From NCBI RefSeq assembly GCF_003261235.1, contig NZ_CP030085.1:1-64000 (forward strand): a stretch of 64,000 nt of DNA, in the 5' to 3' direction. The notes under the pieces are model-generated. The model was not told the origin of the DNA. It saw nothing but the letters and a program-made list of their open reading frames with translations, and ran no database searches. Source of the DNA: Polynucleobacter paneuropaeus. GTDB taxonomy: Bacteria > Pseudomonadota > Gammaproteobacteria > Burkholderiales > Burkholderiaceae. The position numbers and the translations under genes were made by a program. Below, in pieces: positions 16,725-25,920 of this stretch (its first letter is position 1; each line of letters starts with the position of its first letter).

Positions 16725-16991
16725 ATGCAAGCATTCTTAGCTAACATTCAAGGGCTGACCGCTATCGGTATCGGCCTCATCATCGGCCTCGGCGCTTTAG
16801 GTGCCTGTTTAGGCATTGGTTTGATGGGCGGTAAGTTCATCGAAGGTGCGGCTCGTCAGCCCGAACTCATCAACGAATTGCAAACCAAGATGTTCCTCTT
16901 GGCTGGTTTGATCGACGCTGCGTTCTTGATCGGCGTTGGTGTTGCAATGTTGTTTGCTTTCGCAAACCCACTGCTCGCAGTTATTAAGTAA
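16725..16991 (+). CDS. atpE: ATP synthase F0 subunit c
   Basis: Subunit c forms the rotor ring. The 88-aa protein is a two-helix hairpin with the glycine-rich first helix, the polar loop ARQPE, and the ion-binding carboxylate Asp64 in GLIDAAFLIG. The aspartate, with no sodium-type Gln/Ser/Thr signature visible, indicates a proton-coupled enzyme. An AGGAG Shine-Dalgarno at 16714-16718 supports the start. A perfect 9-bp hairpin follows the stop codon, which may help set the high c-subunit output from a polycistronic message. Confidence 0.98.
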   Translation: MQAFLANIQGLTAIGIGLIIGLGALGACLGIGLMGGKFIEGAARQPELINELQTKMFLLAGLIDAAFLIGVGVAMLFAFANPLLAVIK

Positions 16992-17002
16992 TTGTTTTGG
17001 CG

Positions 17003-17024
17003 TGGATGACCGGTCGGTCATCCA
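17003..17024 (+). other. Perfect hairpin between atpE and atpF
   Basis: TGGATGACC at 17003-17011 pairs exactly with GGTCATCCA at 17016-17024 around a GGTC loop. No T-tract follows, so it is not a standard intrinsic terminator. Its place after atpE suggests an mRNA-stabilising or processing element; this is inference. Confidence 0.6.
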
Positions 17025-17054
17025 ACCGTTCTCAACAATACTGAAAGGAATATC

Positions 17055-17525
17055 GTGAATCTGAACGCGACCCTATTCGCGCAAATGATCGTTTTCTTTG
17101 TCTTATGGTGGGTTGTCGCACGCTTTGTGTGGCCACCACTAATTAAGGCATTAGATGAGCGTTCAAGCAAAATTGCTGATGGCTTAGCTGCTGCTGAGCG
17201 CGGCAAAGAAGAATTAGCAATGGCAAATAATGCTGCCGAACAAGAGCTTTCTAAGGCTCGTCAAGAAGGTGTGCAGCGTGTTGCTGAAGCTGAAAAACGT
17301 GCACAAATGTCTGCAGAAGAAATTCGTGCCAATGCACAAGCAGAAGCTGCGCGCATTATTTCTCAAGCTAAAGAAGATGCTGATCAGCAAGTCACCCGTG
17401 CTCGCGAAGTATTGCGTGCCGAGGTTGCTGTACTTGCTGTTAAAGGCGCTGAGCAAATTTTGCGTCGCGAGGTTGATGCCAAAGCCCATGGCGCATTGCT
17501 TGATCAACTGAAGGCAGAGCTTTGA
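17055..17525 (+). CDS. atpF: ATP synthase F0 subunit b
   Basis: Subunit b is the peripheral stalk that holds F1 against F0. The 156-aa product has one N-terminal membrane helix (about 5-27) followed by a long Ala/Glu/Lys/Gln-rich coiled coil, which is the standard architecture and matches the 156 aa of E. coli. The start is GTG at 17055 with GAAAGGA upstream at 17043-17049. It ends 1 bp before atpH. Confidence 0.97.
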   Translation: MNLNATLFAQMIVFFVLWWVVARFVWPPLIKALDERSSKIADGLAAAERGKEELAMANNAAEQELSKARQEGVQRVAEAEKRAQMSAEEIRANAQAEAARIISQAKEDADQQVTRAREVLRAEVAVLAVKGAEQILRREVDAKAHGALLDQLKAEL

Positions 17526-17526
17526 T

Positions 17527-18063
17527 ATGGCTGAGTTAGCCACGATTGCTCGCCCTTATGCTGAGGCGCTTTTTCAAAGCGCTAAACCAGCTGAGCTTGC
17601 TTCATTCATGGAGCAGTTAGGTGAATTGGCCCAGCTTGCTGTGCTGCCTGAAATTGCAAGTCTGTCTAATAATCCAAAGGTATCTGCGGATGACTTAACC
17701 AAGCTCTTATCTGGAATGGTAAAGACAAAGCTTGATGGCAAGACCTTAAGTTTTTTAAGTCTCGTGAATCAAAACCATCGCTTAGCTGCTGTTCCTGAAA
17801 TTGCAAATCAATTTGAGGCAATGAAGAACAAGAGCGAAGGTGCGGCAGAAGTAATGATTACCAGCGCATTTCCTTTAGAGGGTTCTGCGCTGAATGATTT
17901 GTTGTCAAGTTTGAAGAAGCGCTTTGGGGGCAAAGAATTACGCCCAACTATTCAAGTTGATCCAGCTTTGATTGGCGGTGTCCGCATTCAAGTTGGCGAC
18001 GAAGTGATGGATAGTTCCGTTAAGGCACGGTTAGCTCGAATGCAAGCAAGTCTTGGCGCATAA
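17527..18063 (+). CDS. atpH: ATP synthase F1 subunit delta
   Basis: Delta links the peripheral stalk to the top of the F1 hexamer. The 178-aa product matches the E. coli length of 177. It has the N-terminal ATIARPYAEALF, a hallmark of the family, and the C-terminal DPALIGGVRIQVGDEVMDSSVKARL. It starts 1 bp after atpF, implying translational coupling. Confidence 0.97.
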   Translation: MAELATIARPYAEALFQSAKPAELASFMEQLGELAQLAVLPEIASLSNNPKVSADDLTKLLSGMVKTKLDGKTLSFLSLVNQNHRLAAVPEIANQFEAMKNKSEGAAEVMITSAFPLEGSALNDLLSSLKKRFGGKELRPTIQVDPALIGGVRIQVGDEVMDSSVKARLARMQASLGA

Positions 18064-18108
18064 ATTATCCCGATTAAGAACATACGAAATAAGACCCAGG
18101 AGTAAGTA

Positions 18109-19650
18109 ATGCAACTCAACCCATCCGAGATCAGCGAGCTGATCAAAAGCCGAATTAGCGAACTAGGCGTTGATGCCAAATCTCGCAATGAAGGCACTGT
18201 TATTTCAGTAACTGACGGTATCTGCCGCGTACATGGATTGTCTGGTGTGATGCAGGGCGAAATGTTGGAGTTCCCTAACAACACAATCGGCCTCGCTTTG
18301 AACCTAGAGCGCGATTCTGTTGGTGCCGTAGTGTTGGGTGAATACACCCACATTAAAGAAGGCGACCCAGTTAAATGTACGGGTCGTATTTTGGAAGTTC
18401 CAGTTGGACCAGAGTTACTCGGTCGCGTTGTAAACGCACTGGGTCAGCCCATTGATGGCAAGGGTCCAATTAATACTAAATTAACTGACTTTATTGAAAA
18501 AGTTGCTCCCGGCGTTATCGCACGTCAATCTGTTAGTCAGCCAGTTCAAACTGGTTTGAAGGCGATTGATGCGATGGTTCCAATCGGACGCGGTCAGCGC
18601 GAGTTGATCATTGGCGACCGTCAAACTGGTAAGACAGCGGTAGCAGTTGATGCGATCATTAACCAAAAAGGTAAAGGTGTTTATTGCGTTTACGTGGCGA
18701 TCGGTCAAAAAGCTTCCACCATTGCTAACGTAGTTCGTAAGCTCACAGAATTAGGCGCGATGGAGTACACCGTAGTGGTTGCAGCGAGTGCTTCTGAGTC
18801 TGCAGCGATGCAGTATCTTTCTGCTTACGCAGGCTGCACAATGGGTGAATACTTCCGCGATCGTGGCGAAGATGCATTAATCGTATATGACGACTTAACT
18901 AAACAAGCCGTTGCTTATCGTCAGATCTCCCTATTGCTCCGTCGTCCACCAGGCCGTGAAGCTTACCCTGGCGACGTGTTCTACCTCCACTCACGCTTGC
19001 TCGAGCGCGCCGCTCGTGTGAATGCGGAATATGTTGAGAAATTTACGAATGGCGCTGTGAAAGGCAAGACCGGTTCTTTGACCGCATTGCCAATTATTGA
19101 GACTCAGGCGGGCGACGTTTCTGCCTTCGTTCCAACCAACGTGATTTCGATTACTGATGGTCAGATCTTCTTGGAAACCGATTTGTTCAATGCTGGTGTG
19201 CGTCCTGCGATTAACGCCGGTATTTCTGTTTCCCGCGTTGGTGGTGCTGCACAAACTAAAGTAATTAAAAAATTGTCTGGCGGTATTCGTACTGACTTAG
19301 CACAATATCGTGAATTGGCAGCGTTTGCTCAGTTCGCATCGGATCTTGACGAAGCAACCCGCAAGCAGCTCGAGCGCGGTCGCCGTGTTACAGAATTGTG
19401 TAAGCAAGCGCAATACAAGCCGCTCCAAGTTTGGGAAATGGCCGCTTCGCTCTATGCAGTGAACAATGGCTTTTTCGATGACATTGAAGTCAAGAACGTA
19501 TTGCCATTCGAAAAAGGCTTACAAGATCATTTGAAATCTAAGTATGCGGACTTAGTTGGCCGCATTGAAGAAACCAAAGATCTGAGCAAAGAAGACGAAG
19601 CTGCATTGCGGGCTGCGATTGAGGACTACAAGCGTTCAGCAGCCTTCTAA
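18109..19650 (+). CDS. atpA: ATP synthase F1 subunit alpha
   Basis: Alpha forms the regulatory nucleotide sites of the F1 hexamer. The 513-aa length equals that of E. coli. Walker A is GDRQTGKT (169-176), and the family block ALIVYDDLTKQAVAYRQISLL contains the Walker B region. The arginine finger falls in the conserved SVSRVGGAAQ region. The CAGGAG Shine-Dalgarno at 18096-18101 is 7 bp before the ATG. It is part of the atp operon, 45 bp after atpH. Confidence 0.98.
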   Translation: MQLNPSEISELIKSRISELGVDAKSRNEGTVISVTDGICRVHGLSGVMQGEMLEFPNNTIGLALNLERDSVGAVVLGEYTHIKEGDPVKCTGRILEVPVGPELLGRVVNALGQPIDGKGPINTKLTDFIEKVAPGVIARQSVSQPVQTGLKAIDAMVPIGRGQRELIIGDRQTGKTAVAVDAIINQKGKGVYCVYVAIGQKASTIANVVRKLTELGAMEYTVVVAASASESAAMQYLSAYAGCTMGEYFRDRGEDALIVYDDLTKQAVAYRQISLLLRRPPGREAYPGDVFYLHSRLLERAARVNAEYVEKFTNGAVKGKTGSLTALPIIETQAGDVSAFVPTNVISITDGQIFLETDLFNAGVRPAINAGISVSRVGGAAQTKVIKKLSGGIRTDLAQYRELAAFAQFASDLDEATRKQLERGRRVTELCKQAQYKPLQVWEMAASLYAVNNGFFDDIEVKNVLPFEKGLQDHLKSKYADLVGRIEETKDLSKEDEAALRAAIEDYKRSAAF

Positions 19651-19665
19651 GGACGCGAAGAGATC

Positions 19666-20535
19666 ATGGCAGGCACAAAAGAGATACGATCAAAGATCAA
19701 GAGCGTACAAAATACGCGCAAGATCACAAAGGCAATGGAAATGGTCGCCGCATCCAAGATGCGTCGCGCCCAGGAGCGTATGCGTAATGCGCGCCCATAT
19801 GCTGAAAAAATTCGTGAAATTGTTGCTAATCTTTCTAAAGCGAATCCTGAGTACCGCCCTGCCTATATGGCGACTCGCGAAGTGAAGAAAATTGGCACGA
19901 TCTTGGTTACAACAGACAAAGGCTTGTGCGGCGGTTTAAATACCAACGTATTGCGTTTGATTGCAAATCAAGTGCGCGATATGCAAGCTAAAAGTATTGA
20001 GATTGCTTACACGGCGATTGGCTCTAAGGGCCTTCAATTTTTGAATCGCTCAAAAGCAAAGCTCATCTCTCAAACAATTCAAATTGGTGATACACCCCAT
20101 TTAGATGTTTTGATTGGCGCGATTACTGCTCAGTTAGAGGCGTTTGAAAAAGGTGAGATTGATGCTGTGTATTTGGGGTACACCCGCTTTGTTAATGCAA
20201 TGAAACAAGAGCCGGTTTTAGAAAAGCTGTTGCCTCTAGAGCCAGCTGCTTTAGTGGCAGCAGATAAGTCCGGCCCGTCTTGGGACTATATCTATGAGCC
20301 AGACGCAGAATCGATTTTGAATGGTTTGTTGAAGCGTTACGTTGAGGCAATGATTTATCAGGCTGTTGCCGAAAACATGGCCTCTGAGCAATCTGCCCGC
20401 ATGGTCTCTATGAAGGCCGCGTCAGATAACGCGAAGAACGTAATTGGTGAATTGCAATTGGATTACAACAAAACACGACAAGCTGCTATTACTAAAGAGT
20501 TGTCAGAGATTGTTGGTGGAGCGGCCGCTGTTTAA
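19666..20535 (+). CDS. atpG: ATP synthase F1 subunit gamma
   Basis: Gamma is the central rotating shaft of F1. The 289-aa product starts with the conserved KEIRSKIKSVQNTRKITKAM and has the VTTDKGLCGGLN motif near residue 85. The C-terminal helix ENMASEQSARMVSMKAASDN inserts into the hexamer. Length and both helices match the family. It is 15 bp after atpA. Confidence 0.98.
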   Translation: MAGTKEIRSKIKSVQNTRKITKAMEMVAASKMRRAQERMRNARPYAEKIREIVANLSKANPEYRPAYMATREVKKIGTILVTTDKGLCGGLNTNVLRLIANQVRDMQAKSIEIAYTAIGSKGLQFLNRSKAKLISQTIQIGDTPHLDVLIGAITAQLEAFEKGEIDAVYLGYTRFVNAMKQEPVLEKLLPLEPAALVAADKSGPSWDYIYEPDAESILNGLLKRYVEAMIYQAVAENMASEQSARMVSMKAASDNAKNVIGELQLDYNKTRQAAITKELSEIVGGAAAV

Positions 20536-20590
20536 GCGGACGTCATTTAGAAATTTGAAAGAATTTAGGAATTAAAAGCGGAGAGATGCG

Positions 20591-21991
20591 ATGAGTAACG
20601 GAAATATTGTTCAGTGTATTGGTCCAGTGGTGGATATTCAGTTCCCCCGCGACAAAATGCCAAATATTTATGATGCCTTGACATTGGTGGAGAGTGGCGA
20701 AAAATCTTTTGCTGAAAAAGGTTTGACCTTTGAAGTTCAGCAACAGATCGGTGACGGCGTGGTTCGTGCGATTGCAATGGGAGCAAGCGATGGCTTGCGC
20801 CGCGGCATGGAAGTGAAATCTACCGGTAAGCCAATTTCTGTGCCTGTTGGCCCAGCGACATTGGGACGCATCATGGATGTTTTAGGTCGCCCAATTGATG
20901 ATGCCGGCCCAATTGCTACTGAAGAGCGCCGCGCCATTCACCAGCCAGCTCCAAAGTTTGATGAACTATCCCCTTCAGTCGATTTGCTAGAGACTGGTAT
21001 TAAGGTGATCGACTTGGTTTGCCCATTCGCTAAAGGCGGTAAGGTTGGCCTGTTCGGCGGTGCGGGTGTTGGTAAGACCGTGAACATGATGGAATTGATT
21101 AACAACATCGCTAAGCAACACTCTGGTTTATCTGTGTTTGCTGGTGTGGGTGAGCGGACTCGTGAAGGTAATGACTTCTATCACGAGATGAAAGAATCGA
21201 ACGTTATCGATAAAGTTGCGATGGTTTTCGGTCAGATGAACGAACCTCCTGGTAACCGTTTGCGCGTAGCCTTGACTGGTTTGACCATGGCTGAAGCATT
21301 CCGTGACGAAGGCCGTGACATTTTGTTCTTCGTCGACAATATTTATCGCTACACCTTGGCCGGTACCGAAGTTTCCGCTTTGCTCGGTCGTATGCCTTCT
21401 GCTGTGGGTTATCAGCCTACATTGGCTGAGGAGATGGGTAAGTTGCAAGAGCGCATTACTTCAACTAAGACTGGTTCCGTTACTTCTATTCAGGCCGTTT
21501 ACGTGCCTGCGGACGACTTGACCGATCCATCACCAGCGACAACCTTCTTACACTTAGACTCCACCGTTGTGTTATCGCGCGACATCGCCGCTTTGGGTAT
21601 TTACCCAGCGGTCGATCCATTGGACTCTACCAGTCGTCAGCTTGACCCGCAAGTAGTTGGTCAAGAGCACTATGAAGTTGCTCGTTCAGTTCAAATGACA
21701 TTACAGCGCTACAAAGAATTGCGCGACATTATTGCAATTCTGGGTATGGACGAGTTGTCACCTGAAGACAAATTGGCAGTGGCTCGTGCTCGTAAGATTC
21801 AGCGTTTCTTATCCCAGCCTTTCCACGTTGCTGAAGTGTTCACTGGTTCTCCAGGTAAATACGTTCCATTGAAAGAAACCATTCGCGGCTTCAAGATGAT
21901 CGTGAGTGGTGAATTGGATCACTTACCAGAACAAGCGTTCTACATGGTGGGTTCAATTGATGAAGCTATCGAGAAAGCGAAGAAGCTTTAA
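20591..21991 (+). CDS. atpD: ATP synthase F1 subunit beta
   Basis: Beta carries the catalytic sites. The product is 466 aa. Walker A is GGAGVGKT (156-163), followed by the catalytic glutamate region GERTREGNDFYHEM and Walker B ILFFVDNIYRYT. The DELSEED-like lever appears as DELSPED. All catalytic elements are intact. A 55-bp gap separates it from atpG, with a GGAGAG Shine-Dalgarno at 20580-20585. Confidence 0.98.
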   Translation: MSNGNIVQCIGPVVDIQFPRDKMPNIYDALTLVESGEKSFAEKGLTFEVQQQIGDGVVRAIAMGASDGLRRGMEVKSTGKPISVPVGPATLGRIMDVLGRPIDDAGPIATEERRAIHQPAPKFDELSPSVDLLETGIKVIDLVCPFAKGGKVGLFGGAGVGKTVNMMELINNIAKQHSGLSVFAGVGERTREGNDFYHEMKESNVIDKVAMVFGQMNEPPGNRLRVALTGLTMAEAFRDEGRDILFFVDNIYRYTLAGTEVSALLGRMPSAVGYQPTLAEEMGKLQERITSTKTGSVTSIQAVYVPADDLTDPSPATTFLHLDSTVVLSRDIAALGIYPAVDPLDSTSRQLDPQVVGQEHYEVARSVQMTLQRYKELRDIIAILGMDELSPEDKLAVARARKIQRFLSQPFHVAEVFTGSPGKYVPLKETIRGFKMIVSGELDHLPEQAFYMVGSIDEAIEKAKKL

Positions 21992-22012
21992 TCGAGCTCT
22001 TCTAGGGAAATT

Positions 22013-22429
22013 ATGTCAAACATACATGTCGACGTAGTCAGTGCCGAGCGTTCCATTTTCAGTGGAGAGGCTAAGTTTGTGGCCCTTCCAGGTGAAACTG
22101 GTGAACTCGGTATTTTGCATGGCCATACTCCATTAATTACTCGAATTCGTCCTGGCTCTGTTCGTATTGAAAAAGCCGATGGCGATGAAGAATTTGTGTT
22201 TGTTGCTGGCGGCTACTTAGAAGTCCAGCCAGATCGCGTTACTGTTTTAGCAGACACTGCTATTCGTGGCCATGATCTCGATGAGGCAAAAGCACTAGAA
22301 GCTAAGAAGCGGGCTGAAGAGGCAATGCAAAATCGTGGTACAGACTTTGATTTGGCCTTAGCCCAATCTGAATTTGCTATGGCTGCAGCACAGTTGGCTG
22401 CTATTGCCCGATTCCGTCGTAAAAAATAA
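22013..22429 (+). CDS. atpC: ATP synthase F1 subunit epsilon
   Basis: Epsilon is the small central-stalk subunit that also inhibits hydrolysis. The 138-aa product has an N-terminal beta-sandwich (VDVVSAERSIFSGEAKFVALPG, ELGILHGHTPLITRIRPG) and a C-terminal helical pair rich in Ala, Lys and Glu. This matches E. coli AtpC (139 aa). It completes atpIBEFHAGDC, and hemE follows after 15 bp. Confidence 0.97.
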   Translation: MSNIHVDVVSAERSIFSGEAKFVALPGETGELGILHGHTPLITRIRPGSVRIEKADGDEEFVFVAGGYLEVQPDRVTVLADTAIRGHDLDEAKALEAKKRAEEAMQNRGTDFDLALAQSEFAMAAAQLAAIARFRRKK

Positions 22430-22444
22430 TTACCGGTCAAACCC

Positions 22445-23557
22445 GTGTTGTTAAATGATCGGTTTTTAAAGGCTTGCTTCGGCGAAGTGGTGGATCAAAC
22501 CCCGCTTTGGCTTATGCGCCAAGCCGGTCGATATCTCCCCGAATACAATGCGACTCGTGCTAAGGCTGGAAGCTTTTTAGGGCTCGCAAAAAATCCTGCT
22601 TATGCCACTGAGGTCACGCTTCAGCCCTTGGATCGATATCCGTTGGATGCAGCAATTCTTTTCTCGGACATTTTGACAGTTCCAGATGCGATGGGTTTGG
22701 GTCTTCAATTTGCAACAGGAGAAGGCCCAAGTTTTCAGCATCCATTACGCACCGAAGATGACGTCAATAAATTGCGTACCGCAGACATGAATCAATTGCA
22801 TTATGTTTTTGATGCAGTTTCTGAAATTCGCAAAGGGCTTATTCAAGATGGCAGGCAACGTGTGCCCTTGATTGGTTTCTCAGGAAGCCCTTGGACACTT
22901 GCTTGTTACATGATTGATGGTTCTGGATCGGATGATTTTCGTCATGCCAAGACTATGATGTTTGCTCGGCCAGACTTGCTCGAGCGCATTCTTGAAATCA
23001 ATATTCAATCTGTTGCAGCTTACTTAACTGAGCAAGTAAAAGCGGGAGCGCAAGCGCTGATGATCTTTGATACCTGGGGCGGTTTATTGCCTAATGGCTG
23101 GTATCAGCGCATGTCCTTGGCAGCGATGCAAAAAGTAATTTCTCAATTACCGCGCGAACACGAAGGACGAAAAATTCCGATTATTGTATTTACAAAAGGC
23201 GGCGGAATTTGGCTAAAAGATATGGCCCAAATTGGCGCTGATGTTCTAGCATTAGATTGGACCATGTCGCTTTCTAGGGCGCGCAAAGAGTTATTAGAAA
23301 TCAACAAACCCCTTGCCTTACAGGGAAACCTAGACCCATTAGTACTATTTTCAGGCACCAAACAAATTACTGATCAGGTTAATAATTTGTTCGATGATTT
23401 AGCTGGTGCCCCCGCCTTAGGCCCAAATCGCCATTCTCTTGATGGCCATATATTTAATTTAGGCCATGGGATTTCCCAGTTCACCCCTCCAGATAGCGTG
23501 TCCGTTTTGGCATCAGCCGTGATCGAGAAATCCCGAGTCCTCAGAGCAAGCAGATAG
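22445..23557 (+). CDS. hemE: Uroporphyrinogen decarboxylase
   Basis: HemE decarboxylates the four acetate groups of uroporphyrinogen III to give coproporphyrinogen III in heme biosynthesis. The 370-aa product has the N-terminal signature PLWLMRQAGRYLPEY and the second signature GFSGSPWTLACYMIDG. The active-site aspartate lies in the segment AAILFSDILTVPDAMG. The start is GTG 22445, with no clear Shine-Dalgarno, only 15 bp after atpC. It is probably read through from the atp operon. After its stop comes a 254-bp DnaA-box-bearing gap. Confidence 0.96.
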   Translation: MLLNDRFLKACFGEVVDQTPLWLMRQAGRYLPEYNATRAKAGSFLGLAKNPAYATEVTLQPLDRYPLDAAILFSDILTVPDAMGLGLQFATGEGPSFQHPLRTEDDVNKLRTADMNQLHYVFDAVSEIRKGLIQDGRQRVPLIGFSGSPWTLACYMIDGSGSDDFRHAKTMMFARPDLLERILEINIQSVAAYLTEQVKAGAQALMIFDTWGGLLPNGWYQRMSLAAMQKVISQLPREHEGRKIPIIVFTKGGGIWLKDMAQIGADVLALDWTMSLSRARKELLEINKPLALQGNLDPLVLFSGTKQITDQVNNLFDDLAGAPALGPNRHSLDGHIFNLGHGISQFTPPDSVSVLASAVIEKSRVLRASR

Positions 23558-23811
23558 AGCAAAGTAATTGCTAACTTAGTGGCGACCTTTTGCCAAAGTT
23601 ATGCACAGCAGGGCGGCGCGCGCGTAATTCAGCTAGATTCGAGGCAAAGATCATTAGAAGCATCGAGAAGTCAATGTAAGTATCTGATTTATATAGACTT
23701 ATCTTTAAATAATACTATTTCAGACCAGCTGACCTATTTGATTAATTGACAGGTAAATCAGTATATTGGAATGATATCCACAGACTTATCCACAGGAAAA
23801 TGAAGTAACCC
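23558..23811. promoter_or_regulatory. hemE-priA intergenic region with DnaA boxes and an AT-rich stretch
   Basis: This gap contains TTATGCACA at 23599-23607, ATATCCACA at 23774-23782 (one mismatch) and TTATCCACA at 23786-23794. Between them 23681-23720 has only 6 G/C in 40 bases. A TTGACA hexamer at 23746-23751 may be the -35 of a priA promoter whose start would fall within the box pair. DnaA regulation of priA, or an accessory origin-like element, are both inferences. Confidence 0.65.
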
Positions 23812-25920
23812 ATGAAGGCAAGCCCCCTCTTCGTTCAGATTGTTCTGGATAAGCCGTTGGCGCAGGGCTTTGACTATATCTGGGACAGCCAAAAGCTCGG
23901 CGCTGATCCTGTGATAGGCCAAATTGTCTCGGTGCCATTTGGAAATTCAATAAATATAGGAGTTATAGTAAAAGTAAATACTCACTCTGAAATAGAGCAG
24001 AGTAAATTAAAGGCAGTTTTAGGATTGGCGCCCCTACCCCCTTTGGATTCAGCGCTCTTAAGCTTGATGAACTTTGCTAGCCAGTATTACATCCATTCTT
24101 TGGGCGAAACGATTATTCCCTCCATTCCCCAGATGTGGCGCAAACCCGAGCGGTGGGAAAAGCTTAGGCTAGCAAAACCGTCAACCGACAAGAAAAGTAA
24201 GCAGAGTGATTTAGCCAGCAATTCTGAGCAATTGATTGGCGTAGCGCAACTGAATTCGGAGCAAAAAAACGCTCTAGATATCCTGCTACAAAAGAAGGGC
24301 TCAGAAGGATTCAGGGCAATCCTTTTGCAGGGACAAACTGGGAGCGGTAAGACAGCCGTTTTTTTAAATTGGTTGGCTAGTGTTTTGCAAGAGAAAAATT
24401 CTCAGGTATTGCTCCTTGTTCCAGAAATTAATTTAACTCCCCAGCTAGAGCGACGTATCCGAGCGTATTTCCCAGATAAAAAAATTGCACTATTACATAG
24501 TGGTGTTTCAGAGAAACAGCGCGGCATCTCTTGGCATGAGGCCATGCATGGAGATGCGCAGATCATATTAGGCACCCGTTTAGCGGTACTTACACCAATG
24601 CCCAATCTACGTGCGATAGTGGTCGACGAAGAGCATGATCCCTCGTATAAACAACAAGAGGGAACGCGATACTCTGCAAGAGATCTCGCAATCTGGCGGG
24701 CACACGATCAAGGCTTGCCAATCTTACTAGCCTCCGCTACGCCGTCATTAGAAACGTGGATGGCTGCAAAAGTCGGGCGTTATGAGCACATTGGATTGGA
24801 CAGCCGTGCTCAGGGCGCAAGCTTGCCCAAGGTTCATCTTGTGAATACACAGGATCCCCAAAATCGATCTTCCCACTCACCTTTATTCACCAAAATAGTG
24901 GAAGGCGCCATCACTAAATGTTTATCTGAAAAAAAGCAGAGCTTAATTTTGATTAACCGACGTGGATACGCTCCAGTCATAAGTTGTTCTGCATGCTCAT
25001 GGATGTCCAAGTGTGCCCAGTGTTCCTCTTGCATGGTGATGCATAAAGCAGGAGCATTGAGTAAAAAAACAGTATTGAGTTGTCATCATTGTGGCCTAGT
25101 AAAGCCGATGCCTAATTTTTGTCCTGATTGTGGAAATGCAGATCTGAAGCCAGTGGGTCAGGGCACACAAAAAATTGAAGACGTGATTGAAGGCGCATGG
25201 CCCCAAGCAACAGTCCTGAGGGTAGATACAGACTCTAGCAGAAGGAGTAAGGGCGCCGAAGAGCTCTTCCAAAAAATTCATGAAGGCGATGTAGATATTG
25301 TGGTGGGCACACAAATGATCGCAAAGGGCCATGATTATCAAAACATTGGAACTGTTGCAGTATTAGATGCTGATAGTCGCTTATATTCCCAAGACTTCAG
25401 GGCAGCTGAAAGATTATTTGCTCAGCTGATTCAAGTGGCAGGAAGAGCAGGCCGCTCAAAACAACACGATCAAGCCAGTGGCGATATTTATATAGAAACA
25501 CAGCATCCTGATGCGGCAGTATTTCAGTATTTATTAAGACATGATGTAGATGGCTTTTTATCGTTCACCGCCAAGGAGAGAGAAGAGTCTGGGCTCCCCC
25601 CGTTTTCGTATCAAGGGCTTATTCATGCTGAGGGCAAGAGCATTGCAAAAGCAATTCAGTTTTTAAGTGACCTGAAGTCGCAATTGACCGAGAGAGGCTT
25701 AGTTCATAAGGGGGTCAAGATTTATGACCCAGTGCCCAAAACGATCATGCGGGTAGCAGGCTCTGAGCGAGCTCAGCTTCTTATTGAGTCAAATAGTCGG
25801 AAACACTTACAAGAATTACTCGAGTCGATTGACCATTTATTGCGTCAAGATTCTCAGGGGCGCATCAGCAAAGCCTCACGCATCCGATGGTTGATTGAGC
25901 GTGATCCGATTGCGATTTAA
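23812..25920 (+). CDS. priA: Primosomal protein N' (replication restart helicase PriA)
   Basis: PriA recognises stalled or D-loop forks and reloads the replicative helicase. The 702-aa product has an N-terminal 3'-end-binding domain, Walker A GQTGSGKTA (174-182), and the DEEH-type box VVDEEHDPSYK. Zinc-binding cysteine pairs are spread through CSACSWMSKCAQCSSC, CHHCG and CPDCG. Helicase motifs VGTQMIAKGHDYQNIG and QVAGRAGRS follow. All key elements are intact. The stop codon overlaps the stop of the convergent gcvH by 3 bp. Confidence 0.97.
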   Translation: MKASPLFVQIVLDKPLAQGFDYIWDSQKLGADPVIGQIVSVPFGNSINIGVIVKVNTHSEIEQSKLKAVLGLAPLPPLDSALLSLMNFASQYYIHSLGETIIPSIPQMWRKPERWEKLRLAKPSTDKKSKQSDLASNSEQLIGVAQLNSEQKNALDILLQKKGSEGFRAILLQGQTGSGKTAVFLNWLASVLQEKNSQVLLLVPEINLTPQLERRIRAYFPDKKIALLHSGVSEKQRGISWHEAMHGDAQIILGTRLAVLTPMPNLRAIVVDEEHDPSYKQQEGTRYSARDLAIWRAHDQGLPILLASATPSLETWMAAKVGRYEHIGLDSRAQGASLPKVHLVNTQDPQNRSSHSPLFTKIVEGAITKCLSEKKQSLILINRRGYAPVISCSACSWMSKCAQCSSCMVMHKAGALSKKTVLSCHHCGLVKPMPNFCPDCGNADLKPVGQGTQKIEDVIEGAWPQATVLRVDTDSSRRSKGAEELFQKIHEGDVDIVVGTQMIAKGHDYQNIGTVAVLDADSRLYSQDFRAAERLFAQLIQVAGRAGRSKQHDQASGDIYIETQHPDAAVFQYLLRHDVDGFLSFTAKEREESGLPPFSYQGLIHAEGKSIAKAIQFLSDLKSQLTERGLVHKGVKIYDPVPKTIMRVAGSERAQLLIESNSRKHLQELLESIDHLLRQDSQGRISKASRIRWLIERDPIAI

